A stretch of 64,000 nt of DNA, taken from NCBI RefSeq assembly GCF_020554865.1, contig NZ_JAJCIC010000007.1, positions 1 through 64,000 of the forward strand, written 5' to 3'. This stretch comes from Lacrimispora sp. 210928-DFI.3.58. GTDB lineage: Bacteria; Bacillota; Clostridia; Lachnospirales; Lachnospiraceae. Every line of letters begins with the position of its first letter. Within the stretch, counting starts at the first letter, position 1. Both the position numbers and the translations under genes were made by a program. The notes under the pieces are model-generated. The model searched no databases. It had not been told where the DNA came from and saw only the letters and a list, made by a program, of their open reading frames with translations. This document shows positions 7,850-15,675 of this stretch, one piece after another.

Positions 7850-7893
7850 ATTCTACCACGGTCAGAGTGTAAAGTCTATTGAATTTTCAAGGT
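7850..7893 (+). repeat. right 44-nt inverted repeat of coiled-coil cassette
   Basis: Partner of 7454-7497 in opposite orientation, 34 of 44 positions identical. It begins 25 nt upstream of the ORF start. Between this repeat and the tRNA genes (7894-8040) the DNA is AT-rich with no gene recognised. Confidence 0.6.
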
Positions 7894-8042
7894 ACGCTTG
7901 TCTGCCTGATGGGATGATTGCACATTAAGAAATGTACTTTGCAAATCAGAATAGCACATAAATGTACTCATATTTGAACAAACTGTAGATATTTATGTAT
8001 GCTCTCAAAAAGCTTAAAAGATTTTAGAAATTTAAGAAAAGT

Positions 8043-8081
8043 AAAACCTCGAAATTGCTGACAAAATCAACAAATTCGAGG
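8043..8081 (-). terminator. terminator of the tRNA-Val/tRNA-Met transcript
   Basis: CCTCGAA/TTCGAGG arms (8075-8081 with 8047-8053) followed on the minus strand by a TTTT run, ten nt after the tRNA-Met 3' end. Confidence 0.6.
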
Positions 8082-8090
8082 CTTTAAAAG

Positions 8091-8164
8091 TAGCGGAAGG
8101 GAGATTCGAACTCTCGACACCACGGGTATGAACCGTGTGCTCTAGCCAACTGAGCTATTCCGCC
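8091..8164 (-). tRNA. tRNA-Met (CAT), elongator type
   Basis: A complete cloverleaf on the minus strand: acceptor GGCGGAA/TTCCGCT with discriminator A, D-arm with TAGCTCAGTTGG, anticodon loop with CAT, and T-arm GAGAGTTCGAATCTC. It lacks the initiator features (mismatched 1-72 plus GGG/CCC anticodon stem). The tRNA-Ile2 reading of a CAT anticodon is less likely from the body sequence. CCA is not encoded. Confidence 0.9.
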
Positions 8165-8185
8165 ATATGAAATTTGAAAAGGTAG

Positions 8186-8258
8186 TGGGGCCTACAGGGC
8201 TCGAACCTGTGACCCTCTGCTTGTAAGGCAGATGCTCTCCCAGCTGAGCTAAGACCCC
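8186..8258 (-). tRNA. tRNA-Val (TAC)
   Basis: Acceptor GGGGTCT/AGGCCCC with discriminator A, D-arm TAGCTCAGCTGGGAGAGCA, anticodon loop CTTACAA giving TAC, and T-arm ACAGGTTCGAGCCCTGT. It lies 21 nt upstream of tRNA-Met on the same strand and shares its promoter. CCA is not encoded. Confidence 0.93.
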
Positions 8259-8302
8259 ACATACAGATTCCATCGCAATCACTCACTCGCGACTGCTTGT
8301 AC

Positions 8303-8331
8303 AGTATATGATAAATTGTGGAAATTGTCAA
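8303..8331 (-). promoter_or_regulatory. promoter of the tRNA-Val/tRNA-Met operon
   Basis: TTGACA (8326-8331) and TATACT (8303-8308) on the minus strand with a 17-nt spacer, about 45 nt before tRNA-Val. A near-consensus stable-RNA promoter. Confidence 0.8.
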
Positions 8332-8395
8332 GACTTTTTCTGCAATTTTTTTCCCGGTTTTTTTATACAAATTTTCTTCCCGTTTTATTAGTCAT

Positions 8396-8690
8396 TTAGG
8401 GGGGAGTATGGTATAATGTCCACGTAGGCAATGAGCAGTGCGAAAAAAGGCTGATTAAAAAAGGCGTCGTGCTAGCACGTAAGCATTTTTTAAGCGGACT
8501 TTTTTCATAGGGCGTTGCTAAGTGCCAGTGGCACTTGTTTAGCAACGACCGGAGCGGAGCGAAGATGCCCGTGAGCGAGCGGAAGCGAGCGCGCACCGCA
8601 AAGCTCCAGCAAGCCCCCCAATATTATGCCGGCACACAACCCATTTCCCATCCCCACCCCCCAAGGCAATTGCAAGAAAGGACCCCAACA
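8396..8690 (+). other. gene-free, hairpin-rich stretch before the lipid kinase
   Basis: About 300 nt with no plausible ORF. It opens with a TATAAT hexamer (8412-8417). Then come a perfect palindrome CGTGCTAGCACG (8468-8479), a long hairpin at 8513-8547 (CGTTGCTAA and GTGCC arms, AGT loop) and a purine-rich GGAGCGGAGCGAAG/GAGCGAGCGGAAGC block (8550-8592). It could be a REP-like dispersed element or a structured transcript; nothing here identifies a known RNA family. Confidence 0.4.
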
Positions 8691-8695
8691 GCCTT

Positions 8696-9622
8696 ATGTA
8701 TAACTTCATTGTAAATCCAAATGCAGGCTCCGGCAGAGGCTTAAAAACCTGGAATGCCATATCCCGCTATCTGGAGCAGAACAATATAGAATACGAAGTC
8801 TGTCTCACCGCCAGCATTGGTGAAGCCAGGAGCATTGCCAGAGAGCTGACAGAGGGAGCCAAGGATCCCAAATTCATCCTGGTAGTAGGTGGAGACGGCA
8901 CCATGAACGAGGTATTAGACGGAATTTCCTTCCATCTTCCCCTAAGCCTCGGCTATATCCCGGCAGGCACAGGCAACGACCTGTCCAGAAGCCTCCGCCT
9001 TCCCGGAAACCGCCTCAAATGCTTAAAAAAGCAGCTCACGCCCAGACATTTCACCATGATCGACTATGGTGTGCTGTCCTATGGGACTCAGGAGGTATCC
9101 CACAGGCGTTTCTTAGTAAGCGCAGGCATCGGCTACGATGCCGCTGTATGCCAGGATGTACTTTCATCCACCCTGCGCCAGCGCTTAGGCTGCATAGGGC
9201 TGGACAAATTATCTTACATTATATTCGGCATACGCCAGTTTTTCCGCAGTAAAACCTCCAAAGGATACATTATCCTGGACGGAGTGAAGAAAATAGAATT
9301 TAACAACATATTATTTATATCATGCCACATACAGCCGTCAGAGGGCGGCGGCTTCCTCTTTGCCCCCAAGGCGGACGGAAGCGACGGAAGGATGAATATT
9401 TCCGTATTCAGCCATCCGACCAGACGCAAGCTAATCCCCGTTCTTCTGTCAGCCGCCGCAAGGCGCAGGGGGAAGCGCAAGGGCGTCCGCAGCTACGAAT
9501 GCAGGGAGGTCGTCATCCACACGGATGCCGCCCTTCCGGTCCATGTGGACGGCGAGTTCTGCGGCCTTCAGACTGATATCCAGGCAGGCTGCATACCGCG
9601 CAAGGTGCGCATGATGGTATAG
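8696..9622 (+). CDS. diacylglycerol-kinase-family lipid kinase
   Basis: 308 residues of the YegS/BmrU/DgkB group of soluble lipid kinases. The N-terminal NPNAGSGRG and the GGDGTMNEV signature (about residues 65-73) form the nucleotide site, and PAGTGNDLSRSL follows at about 90-100. The C-terminal half is the beta-sandwich lipid-binding domain. It probably phosphorylates diacylglycerol or another membrane lipid with ATP; the exact lipid is unknown. A weak AAAGGA lies 13 nt before the ATG. It is followed after 28 nt by ispF and may be co-transcribed. Confidence 0.85.
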   Translation: MYNFIVNPNAGSGRGLKTWNAISRYLEQNNIEYEVCLTASIGEARSIARELTEGAKDPKFILVVGGDGTMNEVLDGISFHLPLSLGYIPAGTGNDLSRSLRLPGNRLKCLKKQLTPRHFTMIDYGVLSYGTQEVSHRRFLVSAGIGYDAAVCQDVLSSTLRQRLGCIGLDKLSYIIFGIRQFFRSKTSKGYIILDGVKKIEFNNILFISCHIQPSEGGGFLFAPKADGSDGRMNISVFSHPTRRKLIPVLLSAAARRRGKRKGVRSYECREVVIHTDAALPVHVDGEFCGLQTDIQAGCIPRKVRMMV

Positions 9623-9650
9623 GAGCACTCTATAGATCAAAGGAGACATT

Positions 9651-10193
9651 ATGAGAATCGGACAAGGATACGATGTCCACAAGCTCACCGAGGGGCGCAG
9701 GCTCATCCTGGGCGGAGTGGAGATCCCTTATGAAAAAGGGCTGTTAGGCCATTCGGATGCTGATGTTCTGGTCCATGCAGTGATGGACGCATTGTTAGGC
9801 GCGGCAGCTTTAGGAGACATCGGACAGCATTTTCCAGACACGGATCCTGCATATAAGGGGATCTCCAGCATAGAGCTGTTAAAAAAGGTGGGAGGCCTGC
9901 TGGAGGAGAAGGGCTATGTCATAGAAAATATCGATGCCACCATTATAGCCCAGCGGCCCAAATTAGCGCCCTACCGTCCTCAGATGGCAGTCAATATCGC
10001 CGAAGCCCTGCACTTAGACCCGTCCAGAGTCAGCGTCAAGGCCACCACAGAGGAGGGACTGGGCTTTACAGGCAGCGGAGAAGGGATATCCTCCCAGGCA
10101 ATTACCTTATTGACGGAAGCGGCAGACTACTGCTATGATAATAAGATGATGGCAGAGGGCTGTGGGAGCTGTCCTGGCTGCGGCCGGGGATAA
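9651..10193 (+). CDS. ispF: 2-C-methyl-D-erythritol 2,4-cyclodiphosphate synthase
   Basis: 180 residues. It converts CDP-methylerythritol 2-phosphate to the cyclic diphosphate in the MEP isoprenoid pathway. The metal ligands are in GYDVHKL (D8, H10) and [12 protein letters not shown] (H44 region), and the C-terminal [10 protein letters not shown] loop is intact. The family is normally about 157 residues; here an extra 20-residue tail ends in [10 protein letters not shown], with three closely spaced cysteines, which is unusual. ispD is not adjacent. A good GGAG site precedes it and cysS follows 85 nt later. Confidence 0.95.
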   Translation: MRIGQGYDVHKLTEGRRLILGGVEIPYEKGLLGHSDADVLVHAVMDALLGAAALGDIGQHFPDTDPAYKGISSIELLKKVGGLLEEKGYVIENIDATIIAQRPKLAPYRPQMAVNIAEALHLDPSRVSVKATTEEGLGFTGSGEGISSQAITLLTEAADYCYDNKMMAEGCGSCPGCGRG

Positions 10194-10278
10194 GAAAACA
10201 GACACAGACCAGTCCTGGGGCCGGAAGCCTGCCCGCAGGAAGAGCATTCCGAAAATCAATCCATCGAGGAGAAAGAGT

Positions 10279-11688
10279 ATGAAGATATTTAACACATTGA
10301 GCAGAAGAAAAGAAGAATTTGTCCCCCTTACGCCGGGCCAGGTGAAAATGTATGTCTGCGGACCTACCGTATACAATCTGATCCACATTGGAAATGCCAG
10401 GCCTATGATCGTATTTGACACGGTGCGCCGGTATTTTGAATACAAGGGCTATGATGTGCGGTTTGTATCCAATTTTACAGATGTGGACGACAAGATCATT
10501 AAGAAGGCGATTGAAGAGGGCGTGGATGCAAACACGGTTTCCGAGCGCTATATTGCAGAGTGTAAAAAGGACATGGCAGCCATGAATGTAAAGCCGGCCA
10601 CCGTTCATCCCCAGGCCACCCAGGAGATCTGCGGCATGCTGGAGATGATACAGACCCTGATCGACAAGGGCCATGCCTATGTGGCGAAGGACGGAACCGT
10701 CTATTTCCGGGTAAGCTCCTTTAAAGAATACGGAAAGCTGTCCCACAAGAACTTAGATGAGCTCATGTCAGGACTGCGCGAGCTGAAGGTGACAGGGGAG
10801 GAGGACAAGGAGGATCCCAACGACTTCGTTCTCTGGAAACCCAAAAAGGAGGGAGAGCCATACTGGGAGTCCCCTTGGTGCCAGGGCCGTCCGGGCTGGC
10901 ATATTGAGTGCTCCGTGATGTCGAAGCGTTATCTGGGAGAGCAGATCGATATCCATGCAGGCGGCGAGGACCTGATCTTCCCCCACCATGAGAATGAGAT
11001 CGCCCAGAGCGAGTGCGCCAACGGAAAGCCCTTTGCCACCTACTGGATGCACAACGGCTTTTTAAATATTGACAATAAGAAAATGTCCAAATCCCTGGGG
11101 AATTTCTTTACCGTAAGGGAGATCGGAGAAAAATATGACCTTCAGGTGCTCCGCTTCTTCATGCTCAGCGCCCATTACCGCAGCCCATTAAATTTCAGCG
11201 CAGATCTAATGGAGGCTTCCAAGAACGGCCTGGAGCGCATCCTGACCTGCGTGGATAAGTTAAATGACTTAGAGGCAAAGGCAGAAGGCGCAGCAGAGAC
11301 CTGCGGCGAGCAGGAGAACATGGAAGCTGCCGGAAAACTCAAGGCAAAATTTGAGGAGGCTATGGACGATGACTTCAACACGGCAGATGCTGTTTCCGCT
11401 GTATTTGAGCTGGTGAAGCTGGCAAACTCCACAGCAGCTGCAGGCAGCACGAAGGCATATGTATCCTTCTTAAATAAGACCATCAAGGAACTCTGCGATG
11501 TATTAGGCATTATCACAGAGCGGGGGAAAGAGGCTTTAGACAGTGAGATCGAGGAGATGATCGCCGCCAGGCAGCAGGCCAGAAAAGCAAAGAACTTTGC
11601 CCTGGCAGATGAGATCCGCGGCAAGCTGCTCGATATGGGGATCGTGCTTGAGGACACCAGAGAGGGCGTAAAGTGGAAGAGAGTATAA
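10279..11688 (+). CDS. cysS: cysteinyl-tRNA synthetase
   Basis: 469 residues from the ATG at 10279, which has GAGGAG upstream; an in-frame extension to 10162 lacks support. It is a class I synthetase that charges tRNA-Cys. HIGN is at 36-39 and KMSKS at 268-272, with zinc-site residues in YVCGPTVYN and in the ECSVMS/HENEIAQSECANG region. No T-box leader was found in the 85-nt gap after ispF. It heads the conserved cysS-mrnC-rlmB block, with mrnC overlapping its 3' end. Confidence 0.97.
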   Translation: MKIFNTLSRRKEEFVPLTPGQVKMYVCGPTVYNLIHIGNARPMIVFDTVRRYFEYKGYDVRFVSNFTDVDDKIIKKAIEEGVDANTVSERYIAECKKDMAAMNVKPATVHPQATQEICGMLEMIQTLIDKGHAYVAKDGTVYFRVSSFKEYGKLSHKNLDELMSGLRELKVTGEEDKEDPNDFVLWKPKKEGEPYWESPWCQGRPGWHIECSVMSKRYLGEQIDIHAGGEDLIFPHHENEIAQSECANGKPFATYWMHNGFLNIDNKKMSKSLGNFFTVREIGEKYDLQVLRFFMLSAHYRSPLNFSADLMEASKNGLERILTCVDKLNDLEAKAEGAAETCGEQENMEAAGKLKAKFEEAMDDDFNTADAVSAVFELVKLANSTAAAGSTKAYVSFLNKTIKELCDVLGIITERGKEALDSEIEEMIAARQQARKAKNFALADEIRGKLLDMGIVLEDTREGVKWKRV

Positions 11689-12131
11689 GCCTTAAGGATT
11701 TTCTCACATATTATAAACAATGCATGAAGCTGGAACCAGTGGACGCCCAGAGCTATTCGCCACTGGTTCTGGCTTATATAGGGGACGCTGTATATGAGGT
11801 GATGATACGGACAAAGGTCATCAACCGGGGCAGCATGCAGGTGAACAAAATGCATAAGCATAGTTCGGAGCTTGTGAAGGCAGGTGCCCAGGCAGCCCTC
11901 TTTAAGGCCATTGAGGAGGAGCTCACGGAGGAGGAGCACAGCGTTTACCGCCGCGGCCGCAATGCCAAATCCTTTACCATGGCGAAGAATGCCACTATGA
12001 TCGACTACCGCATGGCTACGGGACTGGAGGCTCTGGTGGGCTGGCTGTTCCTCACAGAACGGTTTGACAGGCTGGCGGAGCTGGTGAGCATGGGACTTGA
12101 GAGGCTGGGCGCCCTTGACGGCGCAAAGTGA
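11673..12131 (+). CDS. mrnC: Mini-ribonuclease III
   Basis: 152 residues with a GTG start overlapping the cysS end by 16 nt. It is an RNase III catalytic domain without the dsRNA-binding domain; YIGDAVYE near residue 30 holds the metal-binding aspartate and RRGRNAK and LEALVGWLF complete the fold. MrnC matures the 23S rRNA ends in Firmicutes. Its place between cysS and rlmB matches the usual order in Bacillus and Clostridia. Confidence 0.93.
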   Translation: MEESISLKDFLTYYKQCMKLEPVDAQSYSPLVLAYIGDAVYEVMIRTKVINRGSMQVNKMHKHSSELVKAGAQAALFKAIEEELTEEEHSVYRRGRNAKSFTMAKNATMIDYRMATGLEALVGWLFLTERFDRLAELVSMGLERLGALDGAK

Positions 12132-12158
12132 GAATGTCCGGAAGATTAGGAGAATACC

Positions 12159-12902
12159 ATGAGATATGAAGAACTGACCATTGAGGGGCGCAATGCAGTG
12201 CTGGAGGCATTCCGCTCCGGCAAGACCATTGACAAGCTGTTCGTGCTGGACGGCTGTCAGGATGGGCCTGTGCGCACCATTGTAAGAGAAGCCAGAAAAT
12301 ATGATACCATCATCAACTACGTGGCAAAGGAGCGCCTGGATCAGATGTCTGAGACAGGAAAGCATCAGGGCGTCATTGCCTACGCCGCTGCTTACGAATA
12401 CGCAGAGGTGGAGGATATGCTGGCCCTGGCAAAGGAGAAGGGGGAGCCGCCCTTTTTGTTCCTGTTAGACGGCATTGAGGACCCTCATAACCTGGGTGCC
12501 ATTATCCGTACTGCCAATCTGGCAGGTGCTCACGGGGTCATCATCCCAAAGAGGCGGGCCGTAGGGCTTACGGCCACTGTGGCAAAGACCTCCGCCGGGG
12601 CGCTCAATTACACGCCGGTGGCAAAGGTGACAAATTTGACGGCCACCATGGAGGAACTGAAAAAGCAGGGCCTGTGGTTTGTCTGCGCCGACATGGGCGG
12701 AGAGGTGATGTATCGAATGAATCTCACCGGCCCCATTGGCCTTGTAATCGGCAATGAAGGGGACGGGGTGAGCAAGCTGGTGCGGGAGCACTGTGATATG
12801 GTTGCCTCCATTCCCATGAAGGGCGATATTGATTCCCTGAATGCCTCCGTTGCCGCAGGCGTGCTGGCCTATGAGATCGTGCGGCAGCGCATGGCGAAGT
12901 AA
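12159..12902 (+). CDS. rlmB: 23S rRNA 2'-O-methyltransferase RlmB (SpoU family)
   Basis: 247 residues. The N-terminal substrate-binding domain (about 1-85) is followed by the SPOUT knotted methyltransferase domain with motif 1 LDGIEDPHNLGAIIRTA, motif 2 IGLVIGNEGDGVS and motif 3 IPMKGDIDSLNASVA. It methylates a ribose in the peptidyl-transferase region (G2251 in E. coli numbering) using SAM. TAGGAG precedes the ATG and the spacing of 27 nt to mrnC fits an operon. Confidence 0.92.
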   Translation: MRYEELTIEGRNAVLEAFRSGKTIDKLFVLDGCQDGPVRTIVREARKYDTIINYVAKERLDQMSETGKHQGVIAYAAAYEYAEVEDMLALAKEKGEPPFLFLLDGIEDPHNLGAIIRTANLAGAHGVIIPKRRAVGLTATVAKTSAGALNYTPVAKVTNLTATMEELKKQGLWFVCADMGGEVMYRMNLTGPIGLVIGNEGDGVSKLVREHCDMVASIPMKGDIDSLNASVAAGVLAYEIVRQRMAK

Positions 12903-12905
12903 AGC

Positions 12906-12950
12906 TTCTGCTATTCAAAGCAAAGCTGTTTTCAGGGAAGAACAGCAGAA
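12906..12950 (+). terminator. stem-loop after rlmB
   Basis: Arms 12906-12916 and 12940-12950 (11 nt, one mismatch) lie just after the rlmB stop. There is no T tract, so termination is doubtful. A second inverted repeat, CATACT(A/G)TGTT, follows at about 12970-12980 and 13003-13013, before ldh. Confidence 0.35.
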
Positions 12951-13032
12951 TGGAAACAGGCCTTCCATGGCATACTATGTTTTATAGCTATAGAAAATAT
13001 GGAACACAGTATGACAGAAAAGGAGCCTGTAA

Positions 13033-13980
13033 ATGAAAGCGGATAAGAGAAAAGTCGTGATCGTAGGAACTGGTATGGTGGGCATGAGTTATGCATACAG
13101 CCTGTTAAACCAGTCGATCTGTGATGAGCTGGTGCTCATTGATGTGAACAAAAAGCGTGCAGAGGGGGAGGCCATGGATCTGAACCATGGACTGGCCTTT
13201 GCCAATTCCAGCATGACGATTTATGCAGGAGAATATAGTGACTGCTCAGATGCCGATATTGTGGTCATCAGCGCAGGGGTTGCCCAAAAGCCGGGGGAGA
13301 CAAGGCTGGATCTGTTAAAGCGCAACGGAGAGGTTTTCCGTTCTATTATAGAGCCAGTGACGTCCTCCGGCTTTAATGGCATTTTCCTGGTTGCCACAAA
13401 TCCGGCAGACATCATGACGAGGATCACCTGTGCCCTCTCCGGCTTTAACCCCAGAAGAGTGCTGGGAAGCGGAACCGCCCTGGACACAGCCAGACTGCGC
13501 TACCTTTTGGGAGATTATTTAAAAGCCGATCCCAGAAATGTCCATGCCTACGTCATGGGAGAGCACGGCGACAGCGAGTTCGTCCCCTGGAGCCAGGCCC
13601 TCCTGGCTACAAAGCCCATTCTGGAGCTGGGAAGCGAAGCAGGCTGGGAAAATATTACAAAGGATCTGAACGCAATCGAGGAGGAGGTACGCACAGCCGC
13701 CTACAAGATCATTGAAGCCAAAAACGCCACCTACTACGGCATCGGCATGGCTCTCACAAGGATCACCAAGGCCATCCTGGGAGATGAACACAGTGTCCTC
13801 ACTGTCTCCGCCATGCTGCGGGGAGAATACGGCCAGCGTGATGTCTATGCAGGCGTGCCCTGCATCATCAATCAGAACGGTATACAGAGGATACTGCCGC
13901 TGTCGCTGACGGAGGAGGAGCTTGAGAAGCTGGGGAAATCCTGTGATATGCTGAGGGAGAGCTTTGAGGGGGTTATCTGA
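13033..13980 (+). CDS. ldh: L-lactate dehydrogenase
   Basis: 315 residues. It reduces pyruvate to L-lactate with NADH during fermentation. The N-terminal Rossmann motif is VGTGMVGMS; the active site GEHGDSEFVPWS holds H178, and the substrate Arg lies in the NPADIMTRITCALSG segment and RVLGSGTALDTARLR. The GEHGDSEF pattern distinguishes LDH from malate dehydrogenase. AAGGAG precedes the start. It stands as a single gene, with stem-loops on both sides. Confidence 0.93.
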   Translation: MKADKRKVVIVGTGMVGMSYAYSLLNQSICDELVLIDVNKKRAEGEAMDLNHGLAFANSSMTIYAGEYSDCSDADIVVISAGVAQKPGETRLDLLKRNGEVFRSIIEPVTSSGFNGIFLVATNPADIMTRITCALSGFNPRRVLGSGTALDTARLRYLLGDYLKADPRNVHAYVMGEHGDSEFVPWSQALLATKPILELGSEAGWENITKDLNAIEEEVRTAAYKIIEAKNATYYGIGMALTRITKAILGDEHSVLTVSAMLRGEYGQRDVYAGVPCIINQNGIQRILPLSLTEEELEKLGKSCDMLRESFEGVI

Positions 13981-13987
13981 GAAAAGG

Positions 13988-14019
13988 GCATTCCCCCATG
14001 GTATCACCAGGGGGAATGC
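13988..14019 (+). terminator. stem-loop after ldh
   Basis: A perfect 10-bp stem (13988-13997 with 14010-14019) with a 12-nt loop, eight nt past the ldh stop. No U tract follows directly, so it may terminate weakly or protect the 3' end. Confidence 0.5.
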
Positions 14020-14057
14020 AGTGCACGAAAGAAGATAAAAAAAGTTTAAAATATCAG

Positions 14058-14086
14058 TTGACAAAATGAATCGTCCATGATAATAT
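14058..14086 (+). promoter_or_regulatory. promoter of tRNA-Thr
   Basis: TTGACA (14058-14063), 17-nt spacer, TAATAT (14081-14086), about 30 nt before the tRNA. Confidence 0.7.
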
Positions 14087-14117
14087 ATACAAGGTTCGCG
14101 TGAGCGAAACAAAACAA

Positions 14118-14190
14118 GCTGCTGTGGCTCAGTCGGTAGAGCGTCGCATTGGTAGTGCGGAGGTCACGGGTCCGATTCCCGTCAGCAGCT
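14118..14190 (+). tRNA. tRNA-Thr (GGT)
   Basis: Acceptor GCTGCTG/CAGCAGC with discriminator T, D-arm TGGCTCAGTCGGTAGAGC, anticodon loop TTGGTAG giving GGT, and T-arm ACGGGTCCGATTCCCGT. CCA is not encoded. A single-gene transcript with its own promoter and terminator. Confidence 0.92.
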
Positions 14191-14203
14191 CGAAACATTA
14201 AGA

Positions 14204-14236
14204 AGCTAGGAATCATGAGAGATTCCTAGCTTTTTT
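14204..14236 (+). terminator. terminator of tRNA-Thr
   Basis: Perfect 11-bp stem AGCTAGGAATC/GATTCCTAGCT with a 6-nt loop followed by TTTTT. It lies 14 nt past the tRNA and also faces the end of the convergent azlD. Confidence 0.85.
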
Positions 14237-14249
14237 GACATAAGAAAGG

Positions 14250-14585
14250 CTAAAATATCATCTGCACCAGCACCATATAGCATACAGTCCCCAGTGCGAT
14301 ACTCGCCAGGGTATTCCTCTTCCACAGATGGAGCAGCACAACAACTGCCACAGACAAAAGCTCCGGCAGGCCGTAGGGGTAGGCCAGAGGTGTGATGCCT
14401 TTTAAGCAGTAGACCACCAGCACGGCCATAATGGCGGCAGGCAGGATGGCTCCCAGATAACGTATGATGCATGGGATCTCCTTCTTTCCTCCGAAAAGAA
14501 GGAAGGGAAGCCACCGGGTGATCTGGGTGCAGAGGGCACAGATGAGGATCGTGATCAGTATGTATCGATTATTTTCTATTATCAT
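14250..14585 (-). CDS. azlD: AzlD-type branched-chain amino acid exporter subunit
   Basis: 111 residues with four hydrophobic segments. TRWLPFLLF near the N-terminus and RYLGAILPAAIMAVLVVYCLK are typical of the AzlD family. It works with AzlC to export branched-chain amino acids or their analogues. It starts 3 nt after the azlC stop, in one operon. Confidence 0.9.
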   Translation of the reverse strand: MIIENNRYILITILICALCTQITRWLPFLLFGGKKEIPCIIRYLGAILPAAIMAVLVVYCLKGITPLAYPYGLPELLSVAVVVLLHLWKRNTLASIALGTVCYMVLVQMIF

Positions 14586-14588
14586 AGA

Positions 14589-15308
14589 TTAAGCTCTGGG
14601 ATCCGGTTTGGCCGGATCCATTTTCCTTTCAATGTATTTGCGCTGGAACAGAAGGACTGCCACAGTGGCTGCCAGGGCGGGCAGGATAAAGTTGGAGGAT
14701 CGTATAAGGGCCAGGAACAAAAGGCCGCAGGCAAAGCCAGTGACAGCCGGTATATGGGTCTTCGCCGCCCTCCACTGGTCCACGCAGATGACTACAAAGA
14801 GGGCAGTCATGGCAAAGTCAATGCCGGTGGTATTAAATGTGATCATTTCCCCGATCAGTGCCCCGATGACGGAGCCGGCAACCCAGTAGAATTGGTCGAA
14901 AAGGGAAACGAATAAGGTGGCAAGCCTCCATTCCCTGTCGGAAAAATCCTTTGGCCTCTCCATGGAGCAGAGCAGGGAGTAGGTTTCATCTGTCAGGGAA
15001 AACACCATATAAGGGTAGGCCTTTTTCATTTCCTTAAAGCGCTCAATGAAGGTGAGGCCGTAAAAGGCATGACGGCTGTTGATGAACAAGGTCATGACAG
15101 CTGTAGTGACGGCATTCAGGCCGCCCGTCAGAATGCCTACCAGGGCAAACTGCATGGAGCCTGCATATACCAGAAGGCTTATAAGGAAGGCCCAAAAGAC
15201 TCCCAGTCCGGATTTCTGCAGTAGAAGTCCGAAGGCGATCCCCAGAAAAATATAACCCAGGAAAATGGGGATGGATTTTACCAGGGCAAAGCTTGCGGCT
15301 TTTTTCAT
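14589..15308 (-). CDS. azlC: AzlC-type branched-chain amino acid exporter subunit
   Basis: 239 residues with about seven membrane segments. The N-terminal IPIFLGYIFLGIAFGLLLQKSG and the NSRHAFYGLTFIERF segment are AzlC signatures. It is the large subunit of the AzlCD exporter. AAGGAG lies 12 nt before the ATG, slightly far. Its upstream region holds the 110-nt repeat pair. Confidence 0.92.
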   Translation of the reverse strand: MKKAASFALVKSIPIFLGYIFLGIAFGLLLQKSGLGVFWAFLISLLVYAGSMQFALVGILTGGLNAVTTAVMTLFINSRHAFYGLTFIERFKEMKKAYPYMVFSLTDETYSLLCSMERPKDFSDREWRLATLFVSLFDQFYWVAGSVIGALIGEMITFNTTGIDFAMTALFVVICVDQWRAAKTHIPAVTGFACGLLFLALIRSSNFILPALAATVAVLLFQRKYIERKMDPAKPDPRA

Positions 15309-15324
15309 AATATCTGTGTACTCC

Positions 15325-15434
15325 TTACTATAAAAGTTCCGCCGCCGTCAGGCGGCACTAAGTTCAGGTATGCCAAATGCGCCCGCCGGGTTTTCATGGT
15401 GCGGTGGCGCGTTCGCTGCCGGGCGCATGCAGGT
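15325..15434 (+). repeat. 110-nt hairpin-forming intergenic repeat, full copy
   Basis: It contains a GCCGCC/GGCGGC hairpin and a wider ATGCGCCCG/CGGGCGCAT inverted repeat, so the RNA or single-stranded DNA would fold into two stems. The first 72 nt recur at 15435-15506 with two differences, and a diverged full copy lies at 39919-40029. It resembles a REP/BIME-type element. It lies between the divergent azlC and glnS genes. Confidence 0.7.
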
Positions 15435-15506
15435 TTACTATAAAAGTTCCGCCGCCGTCAGGCGGCACTAAATTCAGGTATGCCAAATGCGCCCGCCAGG
15501 TTTTCA
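15435..15506 (+). repeat. partial second copy of the 110-nt repeat
   Basis: A direct tandem copy of positions 15325-15396 with two G-to-A differences, truncated before the second arm of the wide inverted repeat. The rest of the gap to glnS (15507-15675) is AT-rich; no T-box was seen. Confidence 0.75.
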
Positions 15507-15675
15507 CGCATTCCTATAGTATATCAGACAGGGAATTAGATTTCCAGAGTAAATTGAATAACAGCTTATCCTGTAAAAATGCCGCACTTTCTGCATTTTC
15601 CCCTTCCCCCGGAAAAAGAAATGTGCTATGATTACATATTATATTTAACCAAAGCATGATAACGGAGGAACAATT

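Noticed and set aside
11175..12365. 396-codon open frame on the minus strand
   Set aside because: It is antisense to cysS, mrnC and rlmB, all of which have clear family motifs; the minus-strand translation shows no domain and no ribosome site.
12965..13015. Rex operator before ldh
   Set aside because: An inverted repeat is present, but it does not match the TTGTGA/TCACAA or TTGTTAA/TTAACAA Rex consensus.
15325..15506. CRISPR-like direct repeats
   Set aside because: Only two units, no spacer between them, repeat length 72-110 nt and no cas genes nearby; better explained as a REP-like element.
15507..15675. T-box riboswitch before glnS
   Set aside because: No AGGGTGG-type T-box sequence or long specifier stem was found; the gap is AT-rich and a simple leader.
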